A program made the position numbers and the translations under genes. The notes below the pieces were generated by a model. The model worked only from the letters and a program-made list of their open reading frames with translations. It had not been told where the DNA came from and searched no databases. Positions 47,377 to 59,922 of a DNA stretch of 64,000 nucleotides are shown here, piece after piece (the stretch's first letter is position 1; every line of letters starts with the position of its first letter). Source of the stretch: Theodoxus fluviatilis (Eukaryota; Mollusca; Gastropoda; Cycloneritida; Neritidae); NCBI GenBank assembly GCA_034096865.1, contig JAWQFJ010001268.1, forward strand, positions 21,001 to 85,000, in the 5' to 3' direction.

Positions 47377-48528
47377 CCCTCTCTCTCTCTCTCTCTCTCT
47401 CACTCACTTTCTCTCACTCACTTTCTCTCTCTCTCACTCACTTTCTCTCACTCACTTTCTCTCTCTCACTTTCTCTCTCTCACACTCACTTTCTCTCTCT
47501 CTCACTCACTTTCACTCTCTCACTCACTTTCTTTCTCTCTCACTCACTCACTTTCTCTCTCTCTCACTCACTTACTTTCTCTCTCTCTCACTCACTCTCT
47601 CTCATTCACTCACTTTCTCTCTCTCACTCACTCACTTTCACTCACTCACTCACTCTCACTCACTCACTTTTTTCTCTCTCTCACTCACTCACTCTCACTC
47701 ACTCACTTTTTTCTCTCTCTCACTCACTCACTTTTTCTCTCTGTCTCACTCACTCACTTTCTCTCTCTCTCACTCACTCACTTTCTCTCTCTCTCTCTCT
47801 CACTCACTGTCACTCACTCACTTTTCTCTCTCTCTCTCACTCACTTACTTTTTTCTCTCTCTCACTCACTCACTTTTTCTCTCTGTCTCACTCACTCGCT
47901 TTCTCTCTCTCTCACTCTCTCTCACTCACTTTTTCTCTCTCTCTCACTCACTCACTTTCTCTTTCTCTCTCACTCACTCTCTCTCACTCACTCTCTCACT
48001 CACTCTCTCTCTCACTTTCTCTCTCTCACTCACTCACTTTCTCTCTCTCTCACTCACTTTCTCTCTGTCTCTCACTCACTTTCTTTCACTTTCTCTCACT
48101 AACTCACTTTCTCTCACTTTCTCTCACTAACTCACTTTCTCTCACTTTTTTCTCACTTAATCACTCTCTCTGTCTCTCTCTTTGTCTCTCTTTGTTTCTC
48201 TTTGTCTCTCTCTGTCTATCTTTGTCTCTCTTTCTTTGTCTCTCTCTCTTTGTCTCTCTTTCTTTGTCTCTCTTTCTTTGTCTCTCTGTCTCTCTTTCTT
48301 TGTCTCTCTGTCTCTTTCTTTGTCTCTCTGTCTCTCATTCTTTGTCTCTCTGCCTCTCTTTCTTTGTCTCTCTGTCTCTTTCTTTGTCTCTCTGTCTCTC
48401 TTTCTTTGTCTCTCTGTCTCTTTCTTTGTCTCTCTGTCTCTCTTTCTTTGTCTCTCTGTCTCTCTTTCTTTGTCTCTCTCTTTGTCTCTGTCTCTTTCTT
48501 TGTCTCTGTCTCTCTGTCTCTCTGTCTC

Positions 48529-48563
<35 letters not shown>
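47377..48563. repeat. Polypyrimidine block (CT, CACT, CTTTGT)
   Basis: About 1.2 kb in which CTCTCTCACTCACTTT units dominate, changing after 48170 to TTTCTTTGTCTCTCTGTCTC units and ending in pure (CT)n. Open frames of up to 420 codons (S/L/H/F) are pure artefacts of the repeat. It is the main long block with the pyrimidine strand on top. Confidence 0.95.
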
Positions 48564-48572
<9 letters not shown>

Positions 48573-50205
48573 CAGGATAGGTACAGTCTGGTAACAAACC
48601 CGAATGTTTGAAATCCATCTGGCTGAACACCTGATACCTGTGCACTTCCAATAAGATGCTAATATTCGAAAGTTAATTGTAAGAGAAAGCTTCTCAGTGG
48701 GCACTATAAAAATAAACATGTCGAAATTAATCTCATTTTCTTCCCTATAACTAAACAGACGCACCCAACGCTCGAGGGTAACCATCTCTGGTCGATAGCC
48801 CCCAACACCACCGCGTCTTGGGTAAACCCGAAATCATCGGAGTCTTGTCTGCACTCTTCTGCGAGGTTATCCTTTCCAGAAATTTGGCAGACGTGGGGAA
48901 AAAATCGTCTCGGGACTGAAAACAACTCCTGAAGCCGTGTCGTTTTATCGATCAAGAGTGCAGCTTCTTCTATTCGAAGGCCAACGGGTGGTGTCGGGGA
49001 AAGTTTTATCTATTGGCATTCCTTGCACAACCGTATCGGAGCGATTCTCCTCGTCCGCAAGATAAGGACGGCCTCGTTGTCTATCTGGCATGCAGGGCCA
49101 GTGCTGCGGGGAAGGTTTCGTGGAACTCTTCAGCTGAAAAAGGATCTGTCTCCCTTAGAGCCAGGAGTTTGATCTGAGTCAATGGTACAAAAACAGTCGC
49201 AGTGCAGTTCTGTCGGAAAGGGTCATCCTTCAACAAAACCACTTCCATCCGGGTACTTTATCCCCCACCCCCACCCCCATCGACAGTGCATAACTCTCTC
49301 GCTCTGTACACTTGTTGTTAGCCCAGGGTGGGACACTGTGGCTATGAAATCCAAACGGTTCGTCAAGGCGAGTTTTTACGCCGAATTCCGGTAGAACGTT
49401 TAAACAGATTCAGTCGTTCCCAAAAGCTCAAATTAGTTCGTTGACGTCAGTGTCGCATTCATTCTTGCTGCAAAGCACCAGCGAGTACTTGCGAGATGGT
49501 CGGGTTTTTGTGGGATTTTTTCCCACTTACACAACTACATGCCCTCGAGGCATGAGGCTCAAAATGCCTGGCGTTCATTGGGGGTATTTGTCATGCTTTC
49601 TCAATGTTTTATCCACATCTTTGACAGGCAAGGATTGCACCTGATGAGGGAGGCCTCGAGCATCTGCGGCCGTTGGTTACCTTTGACAATTACAGCGTTT
49701 GGACAGCTTTGAAGCAGTGCAAGAAAACGTTTACAGTATAGTCGACTAAATCTGGCAAATACATCATTTTTGCCTAGCTTTGTATATTTGGTCAAAAGAG
49801 TACGAAGAAACTGTGTGTGAAAGCCAAACACAGTTCCGAAAACCTCAATTTAGCACGGACATATTTAGTGTTCGTAAAGAGCAAAGAAAAGAACGTTTAC
49901 TCCCTGCGGTTAAAATTCTTTAAAATTTTGGGAGTTTGGAAGTACCAAAGCTAAGAATAGACGCGTTTTACAGTGGAAAAGTGCGGGCCGACGCCATATT
50001 TGAACAATGCAATAACGCCTGCCCCGACAAGCGCCCCGTTTAACTCCTGAGCTCCGCGCGTGGTAGACGACACTAAAACAACAGAGCGACAGGGTGAGCA
50101 AATTAGTGAGAGACGCAAATAGCGGGGAGAGCAGGGTGAGCGCGGGTCGTGGTTCCGAGTGGAGGCAGGGTGTCCTCCCGTACTCGGCAAACTGCATGCA
50201 GATCT
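48564..50205. other. No recognisable gene or element
   Basis: Unique sequence with open frames under 85 codons. Confidence 0.4.
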
Positions 50206-50300
50206 ACCACCCCGCCTCCCCCCCTCCCACTCCCCCCCCCCCCCCCGCATCCCCCCCCCCTCCCCCAGCACCCGACCCCCTTGCTTCCCCACTTGCCCCC
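50206..50300. repeat. Poly-C-rich tract
   Basis: Runs of 8-13 C separated by A, T or CCTCC. Frames on either strand are artefacts. Confidence 0.9.
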
Positions 50301-53300
50301 CACTTTCTTTCCACTTACCTCCACTTTTTCTCCTACGGCCTGGTCCCTCACGCAAGCACACGCATTTGCAGACGCTTGCGTTAGCGCGTGTGCTCACGCG
50401 TAGAAGTATACGCCGTGCCCATGTGCGAGCATGAACACGTGCACAGGCGCCCATACGCATCCGCGCACAGATGCATGCATCGCACGACGGGAACACCTAC
50501 CCATCAGCCTGCATGCAGGCACTCACTACCAATGACATTTCTCGAGCGGATTGAGTTTGCATCGAGTTCCCCGTCATCAACAGATTGTCTTTGTAAAAGT
50601 TATTTGTCGATATTTCGCATCTGTGCTTTTCATAAGCTTATTAATAAACTTTAGCACAGCGATTCCGTGAAATGTAAAACTTTTTTCGTCACGCTTTCTA
50701 CAGAATTCCGTATGTTCATTTGTAAAATTAAGAAACAAACACGCAAACAAAGAAACAAACAAACTACTCAAAACAAAATACATACCAATTATTACATGTA
50801 CCTGTTTAAAACTTGGCAAGTCTGGTTCAAGTCCAGACTAGCAAACTGCAAAAGATATTAGCAAGGGTCACACTAGATATGAAAAGCGAGTGCACGAAAC
50901 GCATAGAATAAGCGTAGTCATCATTCCTAGTAGTCTACACTATTCACTGTTTGTAGTCTGGCCTCACGAGCCTCAACAACAACAACTTCCTCTGTTTTGC
51001 AGCCTGCAGCCAAAGCCTACCCTCCTTGTTATTCGAGTTTGTTGACTGGCTCAGGGCTAACGACGTCTTTAAGTCGAGCAGTCTGGCATTCCTTCAAGGC
51101 AGAAGTTGGCCGTGTGAAGGACCTTTGCTAGCAAACTCGAAGCTAACCGCCATTTACTCCTCTGAGTGGTGGCTGCGTTTGCTCTGCTATGCCTGACTTC
51201 TGACACCAAAGGTTAGATCAACCGGACTAGGTGTACAAGGGAACTCTGAGACACCTATTGACTGGTAAAGAGAGCTGAGGACAGGCCAACAAAATGTGGG
51301 TTTTCAATGGAGCAGAGCTGGACAAATGGCCTTACAGTCAATGTTTGAAATAACTGGTTCCCGACAGAAAATTTAGACACCGAGTTTGAAGACAAACACG
51401 CTTTACATTTTGGCACGACGGAGCTCTCTTTAATTCCGCAACCAATCATCTGTATGGGATTGTTGTGTGGCCATCAGAACCCCCGAACAAGAACAACTGC
51501 ATAGGCACGAAGCAGAACGCTTGTGAGCATTCAAGAGATAAAATAGACCTTCAAGTAGGGACTTGATTCCATCAAAATTGATGACAACGTTATTTCGTTC
51601 CAACTAAATTAGATTCTGAAATACATATGGATGAGCGATTTCAAATAAAAAATATGTATGTGAACAATTTGTTATTTCGAAACTAGACAACGGGGCATTA
51701 TAAAGTGCATTCAAATATTTTATTTATTTTTTAATCGCGGATAAAAACGTTGTCATAATGAAAGGTATTGGAAAATATACGTAGAAGTACTATTTAATAT
51801 TTTCACTCATTAATGGATGCTCAAAGCACACACTGATACCAGTCTACTGCACGCAGCCTTCAGACAATCTGGTTACATTGTGTAGCTCAGATCCGTGCAG
51901 TAAACGACGTATAGAGCAGGAAGATCGTAATGTCTATAAGATTTGTCCACGTCTTGCTCAGTTAGAGGTCAGGACAATTTGAACACCATTCCCATCATTA
52001 CATTGAAAGACACTGAAGAATCACTAAGCAGCGGATAAACATACCAATGTTACTCATCACAAATAGTCACAAGGAGTTAGTCCTTTTGCAATATACACGC
52101 ACATCCTTTCATATGAATCATTAGTAGACTGTTGGGAAAATGCCTATTAAGACACCACTGCTTTCTTCAACATTAGGTGGACAAAGTTGCAAGTGGGTAA
52201 AGCACTTACAGTGTGTGGATGGTCATCAGTAAGGCCTATTTAAGGTAAATGCACGATCTCCGTTCCAGCCGACCAGCTCCCCTGTACTGTAATGTCCAGA
52301 TCACTGTCCGAACCTCCACTGCCCAGGCCAGGCCACTTCCTCAAAGCGACACCAGAAGCTTCTGCGATCTACCCTCCCAGGTCTGGCCTCTGTAGTTTCA
52401 AGCGCACTGGCGGTGGGCAGTGGAGCGGAACCCTCCACACAACAAAGGCGCGAATTAAACGGCCAGACGAGAACGAGGTTTGCAATAGCGGCCGGAAGTT
52501 TCAGCGGCCAAGTCCTGTACAAAACGGAGAAAAGAGCGCGACATCAGCGCCCCCTACCGTCGTGTGCAGCAGTGGTCAGTTTTGGCGGTAAAGAAAGGAC
52601 CTGGTCTGCATTGAAGTTGTCGATTTCTGAAGAAATGAAAAGCGACCGTCTCCATCTCGCAGCGCTTTGAAAAGTGATTCAGACCCAGATTAGACGTCTG
52701 CGCCAAAGATGTCCTCTTTCTCTCCTTTCTTGAAGTGGTGAATGCAATGCAATTTCGGAACAGCGCTAGACATGCTCGAAATATTTGCTCAGTTATGTCA
52801 GTCTTGAGAACGCATTTGCTCAAGGTGTACGAATACAATAAATACATCAGCGACATTGAAAGGAACTTTAAATAAGATCAGACATTTTTCGTTAGCACGG
52901 GGAAGATTTTGCTAGGGGTTTTATGCAATACCGTAAGGAATTCGCACTGCAGAAAATAAAACCAACACTGGCGGCATTGTTAACTCGAATGAATGCGGTT
53001 GCAATTTAAATGACATGAAACGAATATCATATTCATCCACAATTGTGTCATTTGTCGAACTATCGCTTTTTCCATCAGCCCGGAAACTAGCAATGCAGCT
53101 GCCATCAGATATTATCGCCTCATTTCCATGTCAGCCGCGCAGCCTCGAGTACTGAATTCTGAAGCAGTTACATTTTTTTTACAAAGCTCAAATAAAATGA
53201 CGGCATTTCGTATTCCCCCTTTGGGCTGTGAGGGAACCTAGACGATTCTCGACAGTGACCGCGCGCTGACGTATGACAAAGCACCGAAACGCCACAACGT

Positions 53301-53355
53301 CGTCCTCTGTGTTCTTTCAAGGCAATGGGAATCTCATAATGAACACAACAAGTTA

Positions 53356-53360
<5 letters not shown>
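50301..53360. other. No recognisable gene or element
   Basis: About 3 kb of unique sequence, the quietest stretch of the window. 50380-50510 is rich in GCACACGCA/GTGTGC alternating words. 52290-52670 has overlapping 70-100-codon frames on both strands without domains. Confidence 0.4.
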
Positions 53361-53398
<38 letters not shown>

Positions 53399-53435
53399 TT
53401 GTGTGTGTGTATGTGTGTGCGTGCGTGTGTGTGTT
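53361..53435. repeat. (GA)n followed by (TG)n
   Basis: Two short microsatellites joined by GATAGT. Confidence 0.95.
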
Positions 53436-53605
53436 CATCTCATGTCGAACAAGAGATAGCTTGTTCTGTGAAAATGCTCCAGCTCTACATGATCAAAGCT
53501 TCATGCAAGTGTGCAATGTGTATGTTTTGTCACTGTTTCTCAAGCAGACGGAGGCGGAGAGGTTTCCTTAATATCACTTAGAAATAACTAAGCATATGGG
53601 CGATC

Positions 53606-53680
53606 AAAACACACACACACACACACACGTACACGTACAACATACAAACGCACACACACACATACACACATATGCACACA
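53606..53680. repeat. (CA)n-rich tract
   Basis: CA repeats interrupted by CGTACACGTACAA and ATACAAACG words. Confidence 0.9.
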
Positions 53681-53825
53681 TCCCACGAGTACCACTATGA
53701 AAACGGCTCACGAATTCTGGAATAAAGAGAGGTAAACAAGTATACTTTGCATAGAAATACTTGTGTGTATTTTCTGGTTTGAAGGGAAATAAACGTTATT
53801 TTGAGAAGTACAACGTGTTGAGTAC

Positions 53826-54124
53826 AGTGATATTGAGTGAGTGTGAGTGTGTGAGTGAGTGAGTGAGTGTGAGTGTGTGCGTGAGTGAGTGTGAGTGTGT
53901 GAGTGAGTGAGTGTGAGTGAGTGCGTGAGTGCGTGAGTGAGTGAGTGAGTGAGTGAGTGAGTGAGTGAGTGAGTGAGTGAGTGAGTGAGTGAGTGAGTGA
54001 GTGAGTGAGTGAGTGAGTGAGTGAGTGAGTGAGTGAGTGAGTGAGTGAGTGAGTGAGTGAGTGAGTGAGTGAGTGAGTGAGTATGAGTGAGTGAACGAGC
54101 GAGTGTGAGTGAGCGAGCGAGCGA
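53826..54124. repeat. (GAGT)n array
   Basis: Interrupted GAGT/GTGA units become a pure run of about 150 bp, then GAGC/GAGCGAGC units, and lead directly into the SINE at 54125. Confidence 0.95.
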
Positions 54125-54300
54125 ATAAATGTGGTTTTAAGGCAAATCAGCCTTTGTAGGCTATGTAAGGTTAGTAACTACAAAATTGCTACTTCTCGTT
54201 GGAATAAGAGAAGATCAAGTTTTGCTTTTCTTAGTTATTCACCTTTTACGAATTGCGCAGGAAGAGGCGGTAGGTCTATTTCTGCCCTCAGCCAATCCTA
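54125..54300 (-). repeat. TACGGCC SINE with (GAGT)/(GAGC) tail
   Basis: GTGGTTTTAAGGCAAATCAG, CCTTTGTAGGCTATGTAAGG, TTAGTTATTCACCTTTTACG and GGAAGAGGCGGTAGGTCTAT show a moderately diverged copy. Confidence 0.8.
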
Positions 54301-54794
54301 AACCAAGAAAATACATTGCTTCCGTAAATCTACTACTTGGGTTCTCCAGAGGTCCAGGATTGTATGCAAATTGCCTTCAACAACCACGCTGCACACAATG
54401 ACTCCACTGGAAAGGACTAAGCACGGATACTATTTCCCCTACCCTAGAGCACGAGCCTATTTGGGAAACAACTTTTCAAGAGGCCATAGGAAAGCACCTA
54501 CCTGGCTCTGACAAGAACGACCGGTCGTTCACAGGTAACTGCCGAATGTCCCATTCCACAGGTACCCATCGGGTCCACGACCACAAAGACAGCTGACCTG
54601 CAGGTCAGCCACTGTGGCACTTTCTGCCTGCTGCTTGCTAGTGAGTGCTGCCTAGTCAGGTGTTTCAAATTGCTGGTTCTGGAGAAGTCAGAGCCTTACT
54701 TTTGCAGACCTCTAATTTCTATGATTTCGATGGCTCTCGTCAGTTCCTGTGAACACGTCAGAACTAGGAAGCAGTCTTCTCTGCAGAGCCCACA
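54301..54794. other. No recognisable gene or element
   Basis: A palindromic AGCTGACCTGCAGGTCAGC lies at about 54591. Otherwise nothing. Confidence 0.4.
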
Positions 54795-54976
54795 GTAAAT
54801 CTTCCCGTGGGTCGCAGATAAGAACAGATCTACAGCCTCTCCCTACACGATTCGTAACAGGTGAATGACTGAGGAAATGAAGTTTTGACTTGCTCAAATT
54901 CTAACCACCACCAGTGATTTGGGGGGTTAATGGCCTTGGACTACAAAGGCGATAGGAATACAAAGCCTCATCCAAT
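54795..54976 (+). repeat. TACGGCC SINE, diverged, opposite orientation
   Basis: TCTCCCTACACGATTCGTAA, TTGACTTGCTC, TTAATGGCCTTGGACTACAA, AGGCGATAGGAATACAAAGC and TCATCCAATC give the family in reverse complement. Confidence 0.65.
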
Positions 54977-55187
54977 CATCTACGATAAACCAAGAGGATA
55001 ATGTGACTACGAAAAGGGGAGAAACAAATGTTTTGCAGGTGGGCAGAGACAGTCGCGCAAGACATCCAGGTCTGCTGAGATGCGAAGAACAATGAGACCT
55101 TCAAACACCTTATGAAATTTGATGCTGTCGATTGTTGGTTCAGTTGCTTCAGTTGCTTCAGTTGGTCAAGTTGCTTGGGTTGCTTGG

Positions 55188-55404
55188 TTGGACGGACGGA
55201 CGGACGGACGGACGGACGGACGGACGGACGGACGGTCGGTCGGTCGGTCGGTCGGTCGGTCGGTCGGTCGGTCGGTCGGTCGGTCAATCGGTCAGTCGGG
55301 ATGGTTGGGTTGGGTTAGGTGGGTTGGTTGGGTTGGTTGGGTTGGGTGGGTGGGTGGATGGGGTTGGTTGGGTGGGTTGGGTTGGGTGCTCGGTCGGTCG
55401 GTCG
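55188..55404. repeat. (GGAC)n to (GGTC)n array plus GGTT-rich run
   Basis: About ten GGAC units switch abruptly to about fourteen GGTC units, then GGTTGGGT-type sequence and a final (GGTC)4 at the SINE junction. Frames with repeated GRTD or VGRS are artefacts. Confidence 0.95.
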
Positions 55405-55556
55405 GTCGATGAGACTATTCAAGGCCGTTGATCACGAAAAATCATCAAATTTTGTAACAATAAGAGCAAGTCGAGTCAATTTCCCTAGTTATTCGCCTCT
55501 TACGGAACGCATAGGGTGACGCGGTGGGTTAATTCTTGTCCTGAACTCACAGAAGG
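55405..55556 (-). repeat. TACGGCC SINE lacking its hairpin end
   Basis: Starts at TTCAAGGCCGTTGATCACGA, then TTCCCTAGTTATTCGCCTCT and GTGACGCGGTGGGTTAATTC. The TTTTACGGCC hairpin segment is missing, so (GGTC)n meets the body directly. Confidence 0.7.
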
Positions 55557-55655
55557 AAGCAGTCGATTGTTAAAAAAAGAACATACGAGTATATGCTGAC
55601 CATTTGTTCCTTTGATCTTAATCACTATCGGCATAACCACTGTTTTTACTTCCGT

Positions 55656-55775
55656 CACCACCACCACAACCAAAGCCACCACCACCACCACCATCATCAC
55701 TACCACTGTCACAGCTACCGCCAACGTAGGCGTCACCACCGCCACCATCGCAACGACCACGACAGCAAACACATC
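55656..55775. repeat. (CAC/CCA)n-like degenerate trinucleotide
   Basis: Imperfect ACC/CAC repeats. A threonine- or histidine-rich open frame here is repeat-derived. Confidence 0.8.
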
Positions 55776-55929
55776 ACCAGGCCGCCACTGTGACGTAGAA
55801 ACGCCTGAAACTCAGCAGGGGTCAAATATGCTCGCGTCGCTTTCACTCACCGTAGGAGATAGTTGGGTGCTCGTCGTATATCATATTCTCCTAGACACAC
55901 ACAGGCCGTGTTGTGGTAAACGATAGAGC

Positions 55930-56130
55930 AAGGAGCTGAGGGAAGTTAATCCCCTGGGCTCAACCCATTAGCGCGGCACAGCGCGGGACAAGAGGCAGAG
56001 GGCTGGAGAGGTGGCAGAGAGCGCATGCGCTTGGCAGTCCCTTGCCGCACACCGCCCGGGGTGCCGGGGCAGCCGCCACCTCTCACTCCCCGGGCAATTA
56101 GCCTCGCCATCCTGCCCCCCCGGAGTGAGG
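55930..56130. promoter_or_regulatory. GC-rich segment with GCGCATGCGC palindrome
   Basis: A short CpG-rich island-like stretch stands out from its surroundings. It includes AGCGCATGCGCT at about 56020-56031, which fits the NRF1 consensus (palindromic GCGCATGCGC). No gene start was recognised next to it, so promoter function is only a possibility. Confidence 0.25.
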
Positions 56131-56367
56131 AGGGCAAGGAATGGAAAGAAGACGTCCCAGGTTGCCCAAGTTTTAAAGGCACTACGACATGTAACTTTTC
56201 AGTTTCAATGGAGAAAGGCCTTTCTGTCACATACATTGTACATGATGTTGGTACTGAATGGACGTGAGAGATGACTGTGAAATATGTGACAATAAAATGG
56301 AAAAATACTATAATCAGTGTATTAGTCTAAATAAAAGGTTACGGTCTGTCAAAGCCCATGAGTGTTG

Positions 56368-56525
56368 GATGGATGAATGGATGGATGGATGAATGGATGA
56401 ATGGATGAATGGGATGGGATGGGATGAGATGGGATGGAATGGGATAAGATGGGATGGGATGGGAAGTTGGAATGGGATGGATGGGATGGGATGGATGGGA
56501 CAGACGGACGGACGGACGGACGGAC
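56368..56525. repeat. (GGAT)n / GGGAT / (GGAC)n array
   Basis: GGAT and GAAT units, then GGGATGGGAT units, then (GGAC)5, leading into the SINE at 56520. Confidence 0.95.
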
Positions 56526-56712
56526 GATGGATGAGTGGATGGATTTGTACGGCTTATCAGATTTGTATGCTATTTAAGCCCATTAACCTCGAAAATCACC
56601 AGTGCTAGTTAAGAGTAGTTTCAAGACAAATCACGATTTCCCTAGTTATTCGCCTCTTAGAAATGGCACAGGGAGATGCGGTGGGTCAATTTCTTACCCC
56701 AACTCACACGGA
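56520..56712 (-). repeat. TACGGCC SINE with (GGAC)/(GGAT) tail
   Basis: GGATTTGTACGGCTTATCAG, TATTTAAGCCCATTAACCTC, TTCCCTAGTTATTCGCCTCT, GGAGATGCGGTGGGTCAATT; a moderately diverged copy. Confidence 0.8.
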
Positions 56713-58585
56713 AAATGGATGACTGAGAAGTCATGGAAACCGATGTTTATAGCAGTAATTAATGACTTTTTCATGGCAGCGATGCGTAACGACTGTTCGC
56801 TGTAACGGCGATAACACAACCAAGACGCGATATGAAAATGAACAACTAATCTCGAATAGGAGGACTACAGAGCAGATAAAGTCATATCTCCTTCTAATGA
56901 GGCAAAGATGTTTTGTCTGTCGGTGGGACGTTTTTGCGCTGTAATCAGCATGAGTTCGGGATCAAATTGTTTCCATCTTGAACCATTTCAAGCGCACAAA
57001 TTGGCATATTCATTGCGGACAGAAAACAGCTACGAAAGACAACACACTGACTCATTTTAATTCTTTTTGGAAGTCGTCGAACACTGAAAGTTTGCGAGTT
57101 GTAGCGCCTTTAACGTGTGGCCATTTTTCCAGGTTAGACAGCGTCCCAAAACCTTTGAGGCATTGTCACCCCTGTCCGCTTGAGATGGGTTCAGGTGCTG
57201 GAGAGGGTTCTGTGGAGAACCACCCTGCGGGACCCGTGAGAGCCCCCTGTAATAGGGCCTCTGCCAGCATTCTTCCCAGGGTTGCGCAGGGTTTAACCCT
57301 TTGTTGGTTTTGCCTACGACAACAGTGGGTGGGAATGAGGAGAGCTTCAGGCATGGCTCGCATTCGGGACGCCCATAATTGGCTGCGGAAGACCAAACAT
57401 CGGTGTGGCAGTTACAGAGAACATTGCGGGCGTGTTTTTTCCCGAGAAGATAATCGAGTAAGGGAGAGTTTTCTGTATAGTTCAAGACAGTACTTTTGCA
57501 GTCAGGAGGTATTGAACAACAGTTCTTTAATTGTAAGCTCCATGTAGGGGTTTTGCAGAGGTCTAGAGATGCAGGTGGGAAAAGGATTTAATTTATTTAA
57601 AAAAATTCTCGTTGCATTTGAAATTACCGTCGAGTAAACTTTTATGATCTTTGATGCATGTAAGAGATAAGTGATTCACTTCGCCGATCACTGCGGGCGA
57701 TAAATGCACTGCTTTTTCAACACTTTTCAAAATTCAGGCGTTTTAAAGTGCCATTAATATTCCCTATCGTGTACGGTGGGGCAATGTGACACCAAAGGTT
57801 CTCACGATAACCACAGAAAAAGATTAGTTTGTATACATCTCCTTCGTCTTTCTCTTTTCAAAATACATTTATACATGAAAGAAACTTTCATTTCGTGCGG
57901 TAAAACTGACATTGAACATAGTTACCGCAGCATGACAACACACGTTATAGAATCATCCAGCTTGAAACTCGTAACAAAGGAGTAAACGACGCAAGGAGTG
58001 TAATTCATCACCTTTCCTACCACCACCATACGGTCACAAGCTCTTCGTTCTCACACAACAATCATTCCACACAGGGACGGAACACAGAGTCGTCGATGTA
58101 AGATAAACACATTAAGAGAGGGGGTGGAATATTTTTCAAGACAGTTCAGGCGAACAAGGTGTTAACCGAAGACTGCGGAAAGCACAGCAGAAAGCCGACG
58201 CTGTACGCAACACTTGGCTGGTCGCTGATGAGCTGTCAGAGTCTTACACAGACAGCCCGACCCCCTCGGAGTCCCCATTGGCACCACGACAAGCCATTCT
58301 GGCCTGTGAAGTGATGCAAGTAGCTAAGGAGACGGAGGTATGGGGTGAGGAGGTTGGCGGAGACGGGATTGGGTGTGGAGGTGAAGTGGGCGGGTGGTCT
58401 TAAGTAGGCAGTTGTCAGGGGCCATAGGTTATGAGAAGGGGCTCAAAGAAGACAGAACAAGGGGTAAGAACAACTGGAGAGAATACTCCACACCCTGTTA
58501 TGTCTAGCACCTCGCGACTTAGCTCTGATGCGTCAGATGTCGTAACTGCTAATGGAGTATTGTCGGAACAAGTAACGAAGAAAAA
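56713..58585. other. No recognised gene; one 189-codon frame
   Basis: A plus frame (56978-57547, 189 codons) is opposed by a 142-codon minus frame. Neither has a known domain. The rest of the stretch is unremarkable. Confidence 0.4.
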
Positions 58586-58589
58586 GAAA

Positions 58590-59760
58590 AGATGAAGGAG
58601 GAGGAGGAGCAAGAAGAAGAGGAGCAGCAGCAGCACCAGCAGGAGGAAGAGGAGCAGGAGGAAGAAGAGGAGGAGGAGAAGGAAGTGGAGGAACAAGAGG
58701 AGGAGCAGGAGGAGGAGGAGGAGCAGGAGGAGTAGGAGCAGGAGGAGGAGCAGGAGGAGGAGGAGCAGAAGGAGGAGGAGGAGCAGGAGGAGGAGGAGTA
58801 GAAGGAGGTGGAGGAGGCGCAGCAGCAGCAGAAGAAGGAGAAGCAGGAGGAGGAGCAGAAGGAGGTGGAGGAGGCGCAGCAGCAGAAGAAGAAGGAGAAG
58901 CAGGAGGAGGAGCAGGAAGAGGAGGAGCAGGAGGAGTAGGAGCAGGAGGAGGAGCAGGAGGAGGAGGAGCAGAAGGAGGAGGAGGAGCAGGAGGAGGAGA
59001 AGTAGAAGGAGGTGGAGGAGGCGCAGCAGCAGCAGAAGAAGGAGAAGCAGGAGGAGGAGCAGAAGGAGGTGGAGGAGGCGCAGCAGCAGCAGAAGAAGGA
59101 GAAGCAGGAGGAGGAGCAGAAGGAGGTGGAGGAGGCGCAGCAGCAGCAGGAGGAGGAGCAGGAGGATCTGATGGAGGAAGAGAAGGAGGATCAGGTGAAG
59201 GAAGAGGAGGAGGACCAGATGGAGGACGAGGAAGAGGACAAGGAGCAGGAAGAGGACCAGATGGAGGAGGAGGAGGAGGAGGAGGAGGAGGAGGAGGAGG
59301 AGGAGGAGGAGGAGGAGGAGGAGGAGGAGGAGAACCAGGTGGAGGAGGAGGAGAACCAGGTGGAGGAGGAGGAGGAGGAGGAGGAGGATTGGAGGAGGAG
59401 GAGGAGGAGGAGGAGGAGGAGGAGGAGAACCAGGTGGAGGAGAAGGAGGAGGAGGAGGAGGAGGAGGAGGAGGAGGAGGAGGAGGACCAGGTGGAGGAAG
59501 AGGACCATGTGGAGGAGGAGGAGGAGGAGGAGGAGGAGGAGGAGGAGGAGGAGGAGGAGGAGGAGGAGGAGGAGGAGGAGGAGGAGGAGGAGGAGGAGGA
59601 GGACCAGGTGGAGGAGGAGAATCAGGTGGAGGAGGAGGATCAGGTGGAGGACGAGGACCAGGTGGAGGAGGAGGACCAGGTGGAGGAGGAAGAGGACCAG
59701 GTGCAGAAGGAGGAGGAGGACCAGGTGGAGGAGGACTACGTCGACGAGAAGATAACGAAG
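58590..59760. repeat. GGA-rich polypurine block with 57-bp units
   Basis: About 1.2 kb of GAG/GGA/CAG triplets. Between about 58800 and 59160 a 57-bp higher-order unit recurs (AAGGAGGTGGAGGAGGCGCA, then CAGCAGCAGAAGAAGGAGAA). The right half is mostly pure (GAG)n with GACCAGGTG interruptions. Triplet periodicity opens long E/Q/R frames on top (59012-59755) and L/S frames below (59191-59838). They lack any non-repeat coding sequence and I reject them as genes. Confidence 0.95.
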
Positions 59761-59922
59761 AGGACGATGATAAGGCAAGGGCGGGGGAAAAGACAGAGAC
59801 AAGGAGGGTGACGAGAGTAGGTATGCGGCCGAGGACAAGGACGAGGAGAACGAAATACGAGGACTAGAAAGACAAGTCGGGCGACAGCGAGTAGAGCGTG
59901 GGCGTGGGAGATTGCATAATTA

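Noticed and set aside
47349..48611. 420-codon open frame of S, L, H and F residues
   Set aside because: It consists only of CT, CACT and CTTTGT repeats; equally long frames exist in the other phases.
56978..57547. 189-codon frame as a host gene
   Set aside because: No recognisable domain and a competing 142-codon frame on the opposite strand.
58575..59838. E/Q/R-rich frame on top and L-rich frame below
   Set aside because: Products of GGA/GAG triplet repeats; several stops interrupt the block and no flanking exon is recognisable.
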